Assembly: GCA_963842335.1 (NCBI GenBank)
Contig: CAWJGF010000010.1
Location: forward strand, 372,001-436,000
Direction: 5' to 3'
Origin: PALSA-600 sp963842335
GTDB lineage: Bacteria > Actinomycetota > Thermoleophilia > Gaiellales > Gaiellaceae
DNA: 64,000 nt
The notes under the pieces are model-generated. The model was not told where the DNA came from. It did no database searches and worked only from the letters and a program-made list of their open reading frames with translations. Below, piece after piece: positions 42,792 through 52,038 of the stretch (within the stretch, counting starts at the first letter, position 1; each line of letters starts with the position of its first letter). Both the position numbers and the translations under genes were made by a program.

Positions 42792-44171
42792 GTAACCCCT
42801 CAGATTTGGCGAGATTTCGCCGGATTGTCGCGCCCAGTCTTGGTCTATTTCGTCGTGGTCATGGCCAGCGCAACGGGCTTGGCCGCTGCTCTGATCCTGC
42901 TGGGCGACGGTTTGGGCAACCCGGCCGCTGTCGCCGGCCTGGCCGTAGTTGCGGCCTACGGGGAGCGCGGTCGGATTCGTCTGCGGGAGAACGTCAACGT
43001 CTCGATCTCGCTGCTTCCTGCGATCTTTGCCGCCGTACTCTTTGGTCCGCTTGCCGCGATGGTGGTCTACGGAGCGTCTGCGCTCGGAATGTCCTACCCG
43101 TGGGTTGGACGCCTGACATACCTCTTTAGTAGGTCGCTGACCGGAGCGCTCGCGGCAGCGGTCGCAGCCTCCTCCTCGGCATTGATGGGTGGAGGCGTCG
43201 GCGAGACAGTCATCGCGGCGACTGTCGCGGCGCTCGTCATCGAGGTCGCTGACGCGGGTTTCGCTTCGCTCACGTTCTGGCTCCGCGGTCACGGGAGGTG
43301 GATCGAGGCGGCACGCGATTCCATTCCGGTGATCGCGGCGTCAGTTCCCTTGTACAGCTCTGCTGTCGCGGTGCTGGCCCTCGCCTATAAGGACATCTCG
43401 CCGTGGACGCTTCCGCTGTTCTTCGTGCCGGCGCTCGCGGCTCAGCGCTGGTTTTTGATGTATCAGGATCAGCGGAGATTGGCCGACGATCTTCAGGGCG
43501 CCAACGAGCGCCTTCGAGCCGCGAACCTCTCGTTCGCCAAGGGTTTGATCGCCACCCTTGATGCTCGCGATCAGTACACCGCCGGCCATTCGGCGTCGGT
43601 GGCCATTTACGCGCGAGACATCGCGTCGCGGATGGCGCTGAGTGACGAACAGACCGAACTTGTGCACCTTTGTGGCCTCGTGCACGACATCGGCAAGATC
43701 GGCCTACCGGCTGGTCTGCTAGAGAAGCCAGGTGCTTTGACGCTGGATGAGCGGCGAGAGATGCAGCGTCATTCAGAGATCGGCGAGCGCATCCTCGCAA
43801 ATGTGGACACCTACGCTGAGATCGCTGCGATAGTCCGCCACCACCACGAGCGCGTCGACGGCCAGGGATACCCGGACGGAGTTGCTGGTGCGGAAATCCC
43901 CCTGCTCTCGCGGATCATCGCGGTCGCGGATGCGTACAACGCAATGACGTCAAATCGCCCATACCGCGACGCCATGCCAAGCCGTGTAGCGAGACTTCGA
44001 CTCGCTCAGGCGGTCGAAAGTCAGTTCGACACCACAGTCGTAGCCGCGTTCGAGGCGATTCTCGCAGGAGCCGACGAAGATTATCGGTGTGCACGAGGTC
44101 CTGGCTTCGAGCTAACGAAGACGGTCGCAGCCGCCGCCGAGGTGCCGTTCAGAGAGGTCGCGAGTCTGTAG
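42786..44171 (+). CDS. Membrane HD-GYP phosphodiesterase
   Basis: The 461-residue protein has an N-terminal membrane sensor domain of six to eight helices (to about residue 225), a short linker helix and an HD-GYP domain. That domain shows GHSASVAIYA, LVHDIGKIGLP, HSEIGERIL and HHHERVDGQGYPDG. HD-GYP enzymes hydrolyse cyclic di-GMP or related nucleotides. It is divergent from the short-peptide gene and convergent with the large LuxR gene (23-bp overlap). Base composition is lower in GC than in flanking genes. The sensed signal is unknown. Confidence 0.9.
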   Translation: MQVTPQIWRDFAGLSRPVLVYFVVVMASATGLAAALILLGDGLGNPAAVAGLAVVAAYGERGRIRLRENVNVSISLLPAIFAAVLFGPLAAMVVYGASALGMSYPWVGRLTYLFSRSLTGALAAAVAASSSALMGGGVGETVIAATVAALVIEVADAGFASLTFWLRGHGRWIEAARDSIPVIAASVPLYSSAVAVLALAYKDISPWTLPLFFVPALAAQRWFLMYQDQRRLADDLQGANERLRAANLSFAKGLIATLDARDQYTAGHSASVAIYARDIASRMALSDEQTELVHLCGLVHDIGKIGLPAGLLEKPGALTLDERREMQRHSEIGERILANVDTYAEIAAIVRHHHERVDGQGYPDGVAGAEIPLLSRIIAVADAYNAMTSNRPYRDAMPSRVARLRLAQAVESQFDTTVVAAFEAILAGADEDYRCARGPGFELTKTVAAAAEVPFREVASL

Positions 44172-46686
44172 TCCCAAGACGGTCGTATCGAGACGCCGCT
44201 TCGGCGCGTGTCCGGACACCAAGCTTCTCGAGGACGTGCCGGACGTGAACTTTCGTCGTCGACTCCGAGATGTAAAGGGCCTTGGCAATCTCGCGGTTGC
44301 GAAGACCTCGCGTTATGAGCCCGAGGACTTCGAACTCACGTGGTGAAAGAAGTTCCGCCGCGGGACGCGTTGCTCGTGTCCGGAACCCAGCGCGGCGGGC
44401 AAGAGCAAGATCGCCGGATCTTGTGTACAGAGCCTCGACATAGCCCCGCGATCGTGGGTCGGACGCTAGGGCATCGGCGAGCCTTGGCCACGAGCGTACG
44501 GCGCAAACGACAGGGTCCCAGACGTTGAATTCCGCCGCGAGTTGGCAAAGGTCAAGCGGCGCGGATGCATCATTCTGAAGCGACACGATCGAGCGGGTCG
44601 CTGCGACGAGTAGACGGACATCAACAAGTGTGGTCTCCAGAGCAGCTTGCTCGGCGAAGTCGAGTGCTTCATTTAGCTCTTCGCAACATGCCAAGGCCAA
44701 GGCCCGCGTCGCCAGATATTCGCCCCGCCAATGTGGGATCAACGCGACGTTCGCGTCGACGCAAACCATTTCAGCGGCTCGCTCCGGTTCGCCGATCTGC
44801 AGGAGAAGCTGAGCTCTTAGGACGCGTGCGTTGAGTTCATGCCTCCGGTCGTGCCACCGTCTAGCGCAATCTTCTACGGCTTGAATCGCACGCTCCGCAT
44901 CGCCAAACCGGCGGAGGCCGAGGTGTACCTGCGCGACTGTCCAGTAGACGTACGGAAGCGCAAATTCGAGGCCGAAGGTGCGTACGTCCGTCTCGAGCAG
45001 CTCTAGCCACGATTTCGCGGCAGCGTATTCCGCCCGTTGTGCGAGAGCGGATGCGGCGGCGTGGGTCATCGCTGACCGCGCCCGAGGGTCCTGAACGCGA
45101 TCTAGGATGCGTCTTGGCTCGTCGAGAGGCAATGGATCCCCAAGGCCTTCGTGGAAGCGTCGGCACGACAGTTCGGCAGTGGTGTACCTAGCCAAGTCCG
45201 TAGGGGACTTATGGCGTCGATTTGCGAGCGCCTGAACTGCTTCCTTTGCGCCTGATCGTTCGCCGAAGATCTTTGAAAGCGCCAGCCCATGAAGCGCTTC
45301 GGCCTCATCCCTGTCGTCTTGTGCAAAAACAAGCGCGCTCTCGAACGAGCTTTCGGCCGCCGGGAAGGCAGCCAAAAGAAAACTCGAATGGCCGATGATC
45401 GCTTCGAGCCGTGAGCGCAGTGCGTGATCCTCAGGCAGACGCTCGCGAGCCCTTGAGGCAATCTCGATCGCCGCATTGAGTTGCCCGTCGCGAAGCGCGA
45501 CCTCCGCCTCGACTACGTCTACGGCCGGAGGCGGATGTACGGGTGCAGATGTCACCCGTGCAGCAAAGGCAGACAACGATCCCAGCCGTCCGCTTCTAAC
45601 CAACGGTTTGAACGACGCGGCCAGGATCGGATCTACGAGATCAAGAAGATTGAATCGAAGTACGAGCTCAAGCGACCGGTCCCAATGACGTCGACGAACG
45701 TTGGAAACGACTGCACTACGAACCCTTGCCTCTGCGCCAGGCTCCTCTGTGAGTTTTGACAGGAGAAACTCGCGAAGCAGGGGGTGAAGCTCACTTGGGC
45801 CGTCGCCAGACAGAAATCCAAGATCGTGAGCTTGCTCAAGTACCGAACCAGCTTCCGTGCCGAAGTAGACCCGAAGACTTTCGGGTGAGAGATCCGGCAC
45901 GAGAGCGAGAGTCAGCAGGTGTTCCCGCATCTGAACGCCAGCCGACTGAAACAGTTCTTCGGCGAGGTACTGGTATAGAGCATGCGGCATGGCGCCTTCG
46001 GGTGGTGATGGAAGCACCAGCGCAGCGATTAGACCGAGTACCGCAGGCCATCCCTGGGCGTCTGCCGCGACCCGTGCATGATGCGGCTTCCGGTGGAGCA
46101 TCTGCTCGCATTCCTCGGCCGTCATCGCGAGTTCCTCTCGTCCTAACTCGCGAACATCTCCATAGATCACTCGACGAGGAGTCGCCCATCGAGGCCGCAG
46201 CCGAGAAGCGACCAGGAACCGAGAACTCGTCCGTTCCTCCAACACGGCGATTAAGTCTTCGATTTCCGCCGATTCACTGAGTTCTTGGTAGTCGTCAATG
46301 ATGATCCACTGGGCTCGAGCCGAGTCGATCCGCGTGGCGAGTTTGATGCCGATGTCGCGTGCTGCGCGTTGTGGGTTGCTCTTTGCTCGAACATACTCAG
46401 TCACGAACTGAAGGGCGTCTCCGCCGATGCGATCGATCCCAGAGGCGATGTCCTCGGCGAACGTCGCAACGTCGCGATGTGCTGGAGTAGCCGTTATCCA
46501 GATTGCGCGGCTCAACGTCTTCGCCCACTGGCGCGCGAGAGTCGTCTTGCCGTAGCCGGCTGGAGCCAGTAACAAGATCGCCATCGAATCAGCCTCGTCT
46601 AGGAGGGTGATCAGACGCGGGCGCTGGATTATTCGTTGCTCCCGGCGGACGACGCTCGATTGTTCCGTATTAGGGGAAGCGCACAT
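44149..46686 (-). CDS. Large ATP-binding LuxR-type regulator (MalT/LAL-like)
   Basis: The 845-residue STAND-type protein has a P-loop LLLAPAGYGKTTLARQW near residues 38-54, Walker B WIIIDDYQEL and an extended TPR-like helical region. The C-terminal LuxR HTH is LSPREFEVLGLITRGLRNREIAKALYISESTTKVHVRHVLEKL. Ligand and ATP binding would drive oligomerisation and activation. It starts at ATG 46686 after AGGAGAGAGGG. Its GC content is visibly lower than that of neighbours, suggesting acquisition. Confidence 0.9.
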   Translation of the reverse strand: MCASPNTEQSSVVRREQRIIQRPRLITLLDEADSMAILLLAPAGYGKTTLARQWAKTLSRAIWITATPAHRDVATFAEDIASGIDRIGGDALQFVTEYVRAKSNPQRAARDIGIKLATRIDSARAQWIIIDDYQELSESAEIEDLIAVLEERTSSRFLVASRLRPRWATPRRVIYGDVRELGREELAMTAEECEQMLHRKPHHARVAADAQGWPAVLGLIAALVLPSPPEGAMPHALYQYLAEELFQSAGVQMREHLLTLALVPDLSPESLRVYFGTEAGSVLEQAHDLGFLSGDGPSELHPLLREFLLSKLTEEPGAEARVRSAVVSNVRRRHWDRSLELVLRFNLLDLVDPILAASFKPLVRSGRLGSLSAFAARVTSAPVHPPPAVDVVEAEVALRDGQLNAAIEIASRARERLPEDHALRSRLEAIIGHSSFLLAAFPAAESSFESALVFAQDDRDEAEALHGLALSKIFGERSGAKEAVQALANRRHKSPTDLARYTTAELSCRRFHEGLGDPLPLDEPRRILDRVQDPRARSAMTHAAASALAQRAEYAAAKSWLELLETDVRTFGLEFALPYVYWTVAQVHLGLRRFGDAERAIQAVEDCARRWHDRRHELNARVLRAQLLLQIGEPERAAEMVCVDANVALIPHWRGEYLATRALALACCEELNEALDFAEQAALETTLVDVRLLVAATRSIVSLQNDASAPLDLCQLAAEFNVWDPVVCAVRSWPRLADALASDPRSRGYVEALYTRSGDLALARRAGFRTRATRPAAELLSPREFEVLGLITRGLRNREIAKALYISESTTKVHVRHVLEKLGVRTRAEAASRYDRLGTTDSRPL

Positions 46687-46755
46687 CCCTCTCTCCTGTG
46701 TGCCACTCGCCTCGCGACTACCGTACGCCCCCGTCCAGCGTTTGAGAAGGGGCTG

Positions 46756-46789
46756 GGCGTCCGCGGCTGAGGGTGTTGCCGCGGACGCC
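46756..46789. terminator. 12-bp stem-loop between two LuxR genes
   Basis: GGCGTCCGCGGC (46756-46767) pairs perfectly with GCCGCGGACGCC (46778-46789) around a 10-nt loop. It lies ten bases after the stop of the small LuxR gene in the minus direction and upstream of the large LuxR gene, and probably separates the two transcripts. Confidence 0.65.
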
Positions 46790-46798
46790 TCTTCGCCG

Positions 46799-47059
46799 TC
46801 AGCCCCCGGCTTCGGCTCGCGCCGATGCCAGTGTGTTCGCCAGCGGATCCTCGCCCGTCAGCAAGCGGAACGCGATCGGAATCTGACGTCGCCGAGGCAC
46901 GCCCAGCTTCTGGCGCAACACGTCGCAATGTGCCTTCGCCGTCCTCGGTGAGATACCGAGGGCAACGCCGACCTCGTCGTTCGACAGACCCTGTGCGATC
47001 AGTTCGACGACCTGCCGCTGTCGAGAGGTGATCCCGGAGGGATCTCGTAGTGCCTGCAT
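46799..47059 (-). CDS. Minimal LuxR-type HTH protein
   Basis: This 86-residue protein is little more than a LuxR HTH (ITSRQRQVVELIAQGLSNDEVGVALGISPRTAKAHCDVLRQKL) plus a C-terminal helix. It starts at ATG 47059 with TAGCCT seven bases upstream, so it is leaderless. It could act as a DNA-binding partner or modulator of the larger LuxR proteins nearby. Confidence 0.85.
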   Translation of the reverse strand: MQALRDPSGITSRQRQVVELIAQGLSNDEVGVALGISPRTAKAHCDVLRQKLGVPRRRQIPIAFRLLTGEDPLANTLASARAEAGG

Positions 47060-47118
47060 GGAGAGGAGGCTAGGGCGACGGGCGCCCTTTCTCTATCGGC
47101 CGAAGGGTGTATCTCCGC

Positions 47119-48132
47119 TTAGGCGGGCGCGGAGGCGTGTCGGGCGATGAACGACGCCTCGTGCCCACGCTCATTCGCCGCGTGCAATTCGTCCGCGTCC
47201 AGTGCGCCGATGCGTTCGAGCAGCTCCAACTCGTCACGCAGGTGCGTCCGCATCATCTCCGGGCCGTCCGTCGCGATCGTGAACTGGACATCGTTCTCCA
47301 CGAACGCGCGGAACGTGTCGCGCACCGCGTCCTCGTTTGCGAGCGCCTTGGTCAGCAGGTTGGAGGTGGGGCAGATCTCGAGTGTGATCTCGGCGTCGCG
47401 TAGCGCCGCCATCAGCTCCGGGTCGTGGGCCGCGAGGATGCCATGGCCGATGCGATCTGGGCGCAGTGACTCGATTACCTCGGCGAGCTCCTCGACGCCG
47501 TGCACGCCACCCTCCTCACCGACGTGGATCGTCACGCCGAGGCCTGCGTCGCGCGCGAGCTCGACGTGCTCGCGGATCTGCGTGTAGTCATAACGCGCGC
47601 CCCCGGGTCGCGGGCCTGCTATGTCGATGCCGACGACACCGCGCGGCTTGTACCGGATCGCCTTCTCGACGATCACCAGGTTCTGCTCGGCCGAAAACGT
47701 TCGGTCCATCATGAGGATCAACCCCGCGCGCACCTGTGGGTACTCGAGCGACGCGCGGTCGAGCCCGCGGATCGCCGCCAGGATGATGTGGTCGAGGTCG
47801 CGCTCGCCGCCGCGGTTGCGCTTCATCGGGTTGAAGCGCAGCTCGAGTGTCGTGATCGACTGCGAGCGAAATGCGCCGCCGATCGCCGCATGGACACTCC
47901 GCTCGACCGCGAGCGGCGAGGACTGGATCAACTCGGTCAGGTGGTAGATGCGATCGAGCGAGTCGAGATCAGGGACGCCGCGGGGATCGGACACGGTGAC
48001 CATCCGGTCGAACTCCCAGAAGTCGCGCGTGGGCAAGGCGATGCCCTGCTCGTGCGCCAGGCTCCACATGATGTCCGTCGCCACCGAGCCGCCGAGGTGC
48101 GTGTGCAGCTCCGCAAGACCCCCGTCGACCAT
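47119..48132 (-). CDS. Adenosine deaminase family protein
   Basis: The 337-residue metal-dependent hydrolase has the ligands HTHLGGS near the N-terminus, HVGEEGG (His and catalytic Glu), RIGHG and the Asp pair context TDGPEM. It would deaminate adenosine to inosine, or a related purine such as adenine. The length is normal. A TAGACT box lies six bases before the ATG; the gene is divergent from the rhodanese gene. Confidence 0.9.
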   Translation of the reverse strand: MVDGGLAELHTHLGGSVATDIMWSLAHEQGIALPTRDFWEFDRMVTVSDPRGVPDLDSLDRIYHLTELIQSSPLAVERSVHAAIGGAFRSQSITTLELRFNPMKRNRGGERDLDHIILAAIRGLDRASLEYPQVRAGLILMMDRTFSAEQNLVIVEKAIRYKPRGVVGIDIAGPRPGGARYDYTQIREHVELARDAGLGVTIHVGEEGGVHGVEELAEVIESLRPDRIGHGILAAHDPELMAALRDAEITLEICPTSNLLTKALANEDAVRDTFRAFVENDVQFTIATDGPEMMRTHLRDELELLERIGALDADELHAANERGHEASFIARHASAPA

Positions 48133-48138
48133 GCCTCG

Positions 48139-48173
48139 AGTCTAGCCCCGGGCAGCGCCCGCTCGGTTACGGT
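48139..48173. promoter_or_regulatory. Divergent leaderless promoters of adenosine deaminase and rhodanese genes
   Basis: Minus-strand TAGACT (48144-48139) is six bases from the deaminase ATG. Plus-strand TACGGT (48168-48173) is seven bases from the rhodanese GTG at 48181. Confidence 0.5.
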
Positions 48174-48180
48174 CGTGCTG

Positions 48181-48591
48181 GTGACGGTCCACGATCTCCT
48201 CGACAAGGCAGCAGCTCGGATCCGTCGCTACGCGCCGCACGGTGCACATGAGGCTGCCGCCGCGGGCGCGATCCTCGTCGACATCCGCTCGGCCGACGCG
48301 CGCGAGCGCGACGGAGTCATTCCCGGCTCCGTGCACGTGCCGCGCACGGTCCTCGAGTGGCGAGTCGACCCGGCGAGCGAGTGGCGGAACCCCGCGCTCG
48401 ACTCGGCACGGCTGATCCTCGTCTGCGACCACGGCTACTCGTCGGTGCTCGCCGCCGCGACGCTGATCGAACTCGGCCGCGATGCGGGCGACGTGATCGG
48501 CGGCTTCGAGGCGTGGGCGGCCGCCGGGCTGCCGGTGGGGCGGCCGGGGCCGGCGCCGGACGGCCTGCCGGGCACGGGCGGCCCCGACTAA
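48181..48591 (+). CDS. Rhodanese-like sulfurtransferase domain protein
   Basis: The 136-residue single-domain protein has GAILVDIRSADARERDGVIPGSVHVPR and the active-site loop LVCDHGYSSVLAA with the catalytic Cys, plus GGFEAWAAAGLPV. It would carry persulfide sulfur. A GTG start at 48181 is chosen from the TACGGT box. It is convergent with the M28 peptidase gene, overlapping by 4 bp. Confidence 0.9.
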   Translation: MTVHDLLDKAAARIRRYAPHGAHEAAAAGAILVDIRSADARERDGVIPGSVHVPRTVLEWRVDPASEWRNPALDSARLILVCDHGYSSVLAAATLIELGRDAGDVIGGFEAWAAAGLPVGRPGPAPDGLPGTGGPD

Positions 48592-49682
48592 CGGGGAATC
48601 GGGTGCGCGAGCTGCGACTCGACCAGCGCTTGCGCGAGCGCGACGGCGTCGTCCATCAGCTGCGGGTCGCAGAGATCGGGCGACTCCGAGGGGAGGTGGT
48701 ACTCGTCGTAGGGGAAGTGCAGGATCGTCGTTGCCGGAACGCCGGCCATTGCAAACCAGTGCGAGTCGACCCCTCCGGTCGCCGGGCCTGTCTCGAGCGC
48801 ATAGCGGTCGAGCAGGCCGATCCCACGCGCCGCCTCGAGCGCCCGGCCGAGCAGCGCGTCAGGTGAGGCGAGGATGTGCAACTGCTCGCCGTGTGCGATG
48901 CAGTCGAGGTTGACGACGCCGACGATCGCGTCGAGCTCGCCGCGGAGCTTCGCCTCGTCGACGAAGTAGTGCGAGCCGGTCAGCTTGATCTCTTCCGCTG
49001 CGAACGCGACGAGGGTTACGCCGCGGTCGAGCTCGCGGCCGGCGAGTGCCTCGCCGATCCGGCGCACGCCTTCCACGCCGGTCGCGTTGTCGATCGCTCC
49101 CGGCCCTCGCCACACCGAGTCGTAGTGCGCGGTTACGAGGACTCGCTCGCTTCGCTTGCCCGGCACGTCGGCGATCACGTTGCGCTCTCGCCGGCCGGGG
49201 ACGAAGCGACCGCCGACCTTCAAGCGCACGCGCGTCCCGTCGGTCAGACGCTTGGAGTCCGAGATCGAGACGAAGGCCGTCGGCGGGGTCGTGATGTGCG
49301 TGTGCGACGACATGAACGGAATCGCGCCCGTCGAGAACGGGCTCGTCAGCAGCCGCGCCAGCTCGCGGCCGTCGTCGCCGATGACGGCGAAGTTCGGGAG
49401 GGTGCCCTCCCCGACCGGAGCAGGCGAGTCACCGATCCGCTTCACGGTTCCCTCGCCGTCGAAGGAATGGGCGTACATGCACGGCCCGGCCGGCCAGCGC
49501 TCCCCGTCGACCTCTAGTTCGGGCTCGTCGGCCTCGTAGCCGAGGAGATCGAACTCCTGGAACCGCGGCTCGAGACCGAGGTCGCGAAACGCCTCGGCGA
49601 CGGTCTCGGCGGCGCGGAAGGCGGCGTCACTCCCCGCCGGGCGGGGCCCGACCCCGATCGCCAGGGCTTCCACGAGGTTCAC
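48588..49682 (-). CDS. M28 family zinc aminopeptidase
   Basis: The 364-residue protein has the M28 order: HYDSVWRGPGAIDNATG (His and bridging Asp), FAAEEIKLTGSHYFVDEAK (catalytic Glu-Glu), VVNLDCI and a late His in ILHFPYDEYHLPSE. A PA-like inserted region lies between. No signal peptide is present, so it may be cytoplasmic. GTG 49682 is chosen because TAGATT ends eight bases upstream; a longer frame to 49769 has no promoter support. Confidence 0.9.
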   Translation of the reverse strand: MNLVEALAIGVGPRPAGSDAAFRAAETVAEAFRDLGLEPRFQEFDLLGYEADEPELEVDGERWPAGPCMYAHSFDGEGTVKRIGDSPAPVGEGTLPNFAVIGDDGRELARLLTSPFSTGAIPFMSSHTHITTPPTAFVSISDSKRLTDGTRVRLKVGGRFVPGRRERNVIADVPGKRSERVLVTAHYDSVWRGPGAIDNATGVEGVRRIGEALAGRELDRGVTLVAFAAEEIKLTGSHYFVDEAKLRGELDAIVGVVNLDCIAHGEQLHILASPDALLGRALEAARGIGLLDRYALETGPATGGVDSHWFAMAGVPATTILHFPYDEYHLPSESPDLCDPQLMDDAVALAQALVESQLAHPIPR

Positions 49683-49783
49683 GTGCCCGAAATCTAGTTC
49701 AAGCCACGGGTTCGAGGAGTCGCAGAGTCGCCGGTGGTCTCCCGATACTCCGACGGGCGGCGCCGACAAAATACGATCACTGG

Positions 49784-50923
49784 GTGCGCCCCCGTCCTGA
49801 TCGCCTCCAGCGGCTCCCTGATCAGTACTTCGTCACCCTGCTCGGGCGCGTCGCCGCAGCGGCAGCCGAGGCGGGGCCGCCGCTCGTCGATCTCGGTCGC
49901 GGCAACCCGGAGGTGGGGCCTCCGCCGCACGTGATCGAGGCGTTGCGCTCGTCGGCGCTCGACCCGGGCGTGCATGGTTACCCTCCGATTCGCGGGCTCA
50001 CGCAGACCAAGGAGGCGATCGCGGAGCGTTACCGCGACGTATACGGCGTCACCGTCGACCCGGCGACCGAGGTTGCACTCGTCCCGAGCGCGAAGTCGGT
50101 GCTCGCAGAGCTCGCACTCGCGCTCTGCAACGAGGACGACACGCTGCTCGTGCCCGATCCGTACTACCCCGACTATCCGTCAGGCCCCGCGCTCGCAGGA
50201 GCACGAATGGAGACGGTGCCGCTGCGACCGGAGCACGCCTGGTCGCCCGACCTCGCCGCCGCGCCCGATGCCGCAGCTCTCTACCTCAACTATCCCTCGA
50301 ATCCGTGCGCGGTGTGCGCGCCGCCCGGGGTCTTCGACGACGCGGTGCAGTGGAGCCGCCGCACCGGTGGCTGGGTCGTTCACGACGCGGCCTACATCGA
50401 CCTGGTCTATGACGGCCGCGCACCCGAGAGCTTCCTTGCGACGAGCGGCGCGAAAGACGCGGGCGTCGAGATCTTCTCGATGTCGAAGACCTACGGCATG
50501 GCGGGCTGGCGCATCGGCTTCGTCGTCGGGAACGCCGAGATCGTCGAGCGGATCAATCTCTTCAACGACCACACGCGCACCGGGATGTTTGCCCCCCTGC
50601 AGGCGGCCACAGTCGCGGCGCTCGCAGGGCCGCAGGACTCGGTCGTCGAGCGGGTCGCCGCCTACGAGCGGCGGCGCGACCTGATCGCCTCCGTCCTGCC
50701 CGAGCCGCCCGTCTGCGAGGGGACGTTCTTCGTGTGGCTACGACTGCCGGAAGGGCTTACCGCCGAGCGCCTGCTGGCCGAGCACCGCGTCGCGGTGGCG
50801 CCCGGCGAAGGCTTCGGGCCGAGCGGCGCCGGCTGGGCGCGGCTCTCGCTCGCCATCAGCGACGAGGTTGCGGCACGCGGCGCCGAGCGGCTCGCGAACG
50901 CATTCGCGGCGGTCACCGCGTGA
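49784..50923 (+). CDS. Class I/II PLP aminotransferase
   Basis: The 379-residue fold type I enzyme has PSAKSVLAELALAL, LNYPSNPCAV, the PLP lysine in FSMSKTYGMAGWRIGF and a C-terminal Arg-containing RLSLAIS segment. The sequence is like LL-diaminopimelate or aspartate/aromatic aminotransferases; the substrate is not fixed. A TACGAT box ends six bases before the GTG. It is coupled to the next glycosyltransferase by a 4-nt overlap. Confidence 0.9.
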   Translation: MRPRPDRLQRLPDQYFVTLLGRVAAAAAEAGPPLVDLGRGNPEVGPPPHVIEALRSSALDPGVHGYPPIRGLTQTKEAIAERYRDVYGVTVDPATEVALVPSAKSVLAELALALCNEDDTLLVPDPYYPDYPSGPALAGARMETVPLRPEHAWSPDLAAAPDAAALYLNYPSNPCAVCAPPGVFDDAVQWSRRTGGWVVHDAAYIDLVYDGRAPESFLATSGAKDAGVEIFSMSKTYGMAGWRIGFVVGNAEIVERINLFNDHTRTGMFAPLQAATVAALAGPQDSVVERVAAYERRRDLIASVLPEPPVCEGTFFVWLRLPEGLTAERLLAEHRVAVAPGEGFGPSGAGWARLSLAISDEVAARGAERLANAFAAVTA

Positions 50924-52038
50924 AGATCGGCATCGTCGTTCCGTTCTCGTGGTCGTACTGGGGCGGGGTCGTCGAGCACGCAGAGCATCAAGCAGCAGCG
51001 CTTCGGCGGCGCGGGCACGACGCCAAGATCATCATGGGCCACGATCCCCCGGGAAGGTTGACGCGAGCACTCCATCCGCGCACCGGTCGTCACGGCGACC
51101 TGCCCGCGGGGATCATCCCCGTCGGCCGCTCGGTCGTTGTTCCGGCCAACGGCTCGCTCCCGAACATCGTTCTCTCACCGCGTTCGATCCGGCGCATGCG
51201 CAGCGTGCTCGCCGAGGAGCAGTTCGACGTTGTGCACGTGCACGAGCCGATGACGCCGACGCTCTGCGTCGCGGCCCTGTCGTATGCCAGATGCCCGCTC
51301 GTCGGCACGTGGCACGCGCACGGCGACCTCGCCTGGATGGGGCCTGCCCTCCATTTCTGGGGGTTCCTGATGGACCGCATCGACGCCCGGATCGCCGTCT
51401 CGCCGATGGCCGTGGAAACCGCTGCACGTTTCCTGCCCGGCGAATATCGAGTCATTCCGAACGGCGTCTTGATCCCCGAACACGCCGACCCAGCCGACCG
51501 TGACCATACCGTCGTCTTCATCGGCCGCCACGACCAGCGCAAGGGACTGCCGACATTGCTGCGCGCGTGGCCCCGCATCCATCAGGCGACCGGGGCACGA
51601 TTGCGAGTCATCGGGACCGACCCGCTCCAGTACCGGCTGCTGCATTCGCGACTTCGCGTCGACGAGGCGGGCATCGACGTGCTCGGAATCGTCCCGAACG
51701 AGGTGCGAACGCACGAGCTCGAGCGCGCGAAGTTGTCGGTGACACCGGCACTCGGCGGCGAGAGCTTCGGCCTCGTACTCGCCGAGGCCTTCGCGTGCGC
51801 GACGCCGTCGGTCGCATCGGACATCCCTGGTTACGCTGCGGTCGCGATTCCGGAGGCTGCTCGCCTCGTGCCGCCGAGTGATCCCGACGCCCTCGCCGAC
51901 GCGGTGATCGACGTGCTCTCCGACGAGCCGCGCCGGATCGAGATGGGACGAGCGGCGCGCGCGCACGCGATTGCGAACTACGCATGGGACGACATCGGTC
52001 GCCGCCTGGAAGAGACGTATCTGCAGGTGGTCGCCTGA
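50920..52038 (+). CDS. GT4 glycosyltransferase, PimA-like
   Basis: The 372-residue GT-B enzyme begins MKIGIVVPFSWSYWGGVVEHAEHQAAALRRRGHD, close to phosphatidylinositol mannosyltransferases. It has FIGRHDQRKGLPTLLRAWP and the donor site ESFGLVLAEAFACATPSVASDIPGY. It probably mannosylates or glycosylates a membrane lipid. The GTG start overlaps the aminotransferase stop; the flippase-like gene follows. Confidence 0.9.
   Translation: MKIGIVVPFSWSYWGGVVEHAEHQAAALRRRGHDAKIIMGHDPPGRLTRALHPRTGRHGDLPAGIIPVGRSVVVPANGSLPNIVLSPRSIRRMRSVLAEEQFDVVHVHEPMTPTLCVAALSYARCPLVGTWHAHGDLAWMGPALHFWGFLMDRIDARIAVSPMAVETAARFLPGEYRVIPNGVLIPEHADPADRDHTVVFIGRHDQRKGLPTLLRAWPRIHQATGARLRVIGTDPLQYRLLHSRLRVDEAGIDVLGIVPNEVRTHELERAKLSVTPALGGESFGLVLAEAFACATPSVASDIPGYAAVAIPEAARLVPPSDPDALADAVIDVLSDEPRRIEMGRAARAHAIANYAWDDIGRRLEETYLQVVA

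Noticed and set aside
42723..43292. Long minus-strand frame upstream of the 20-residue peptide
   Set aside because: It lies mainly opposite the HD-GYP gene, has Arg/Asp/Gln-rich shadow composition and loses GC3 bias. Only the last 20 codons have a coding signal.
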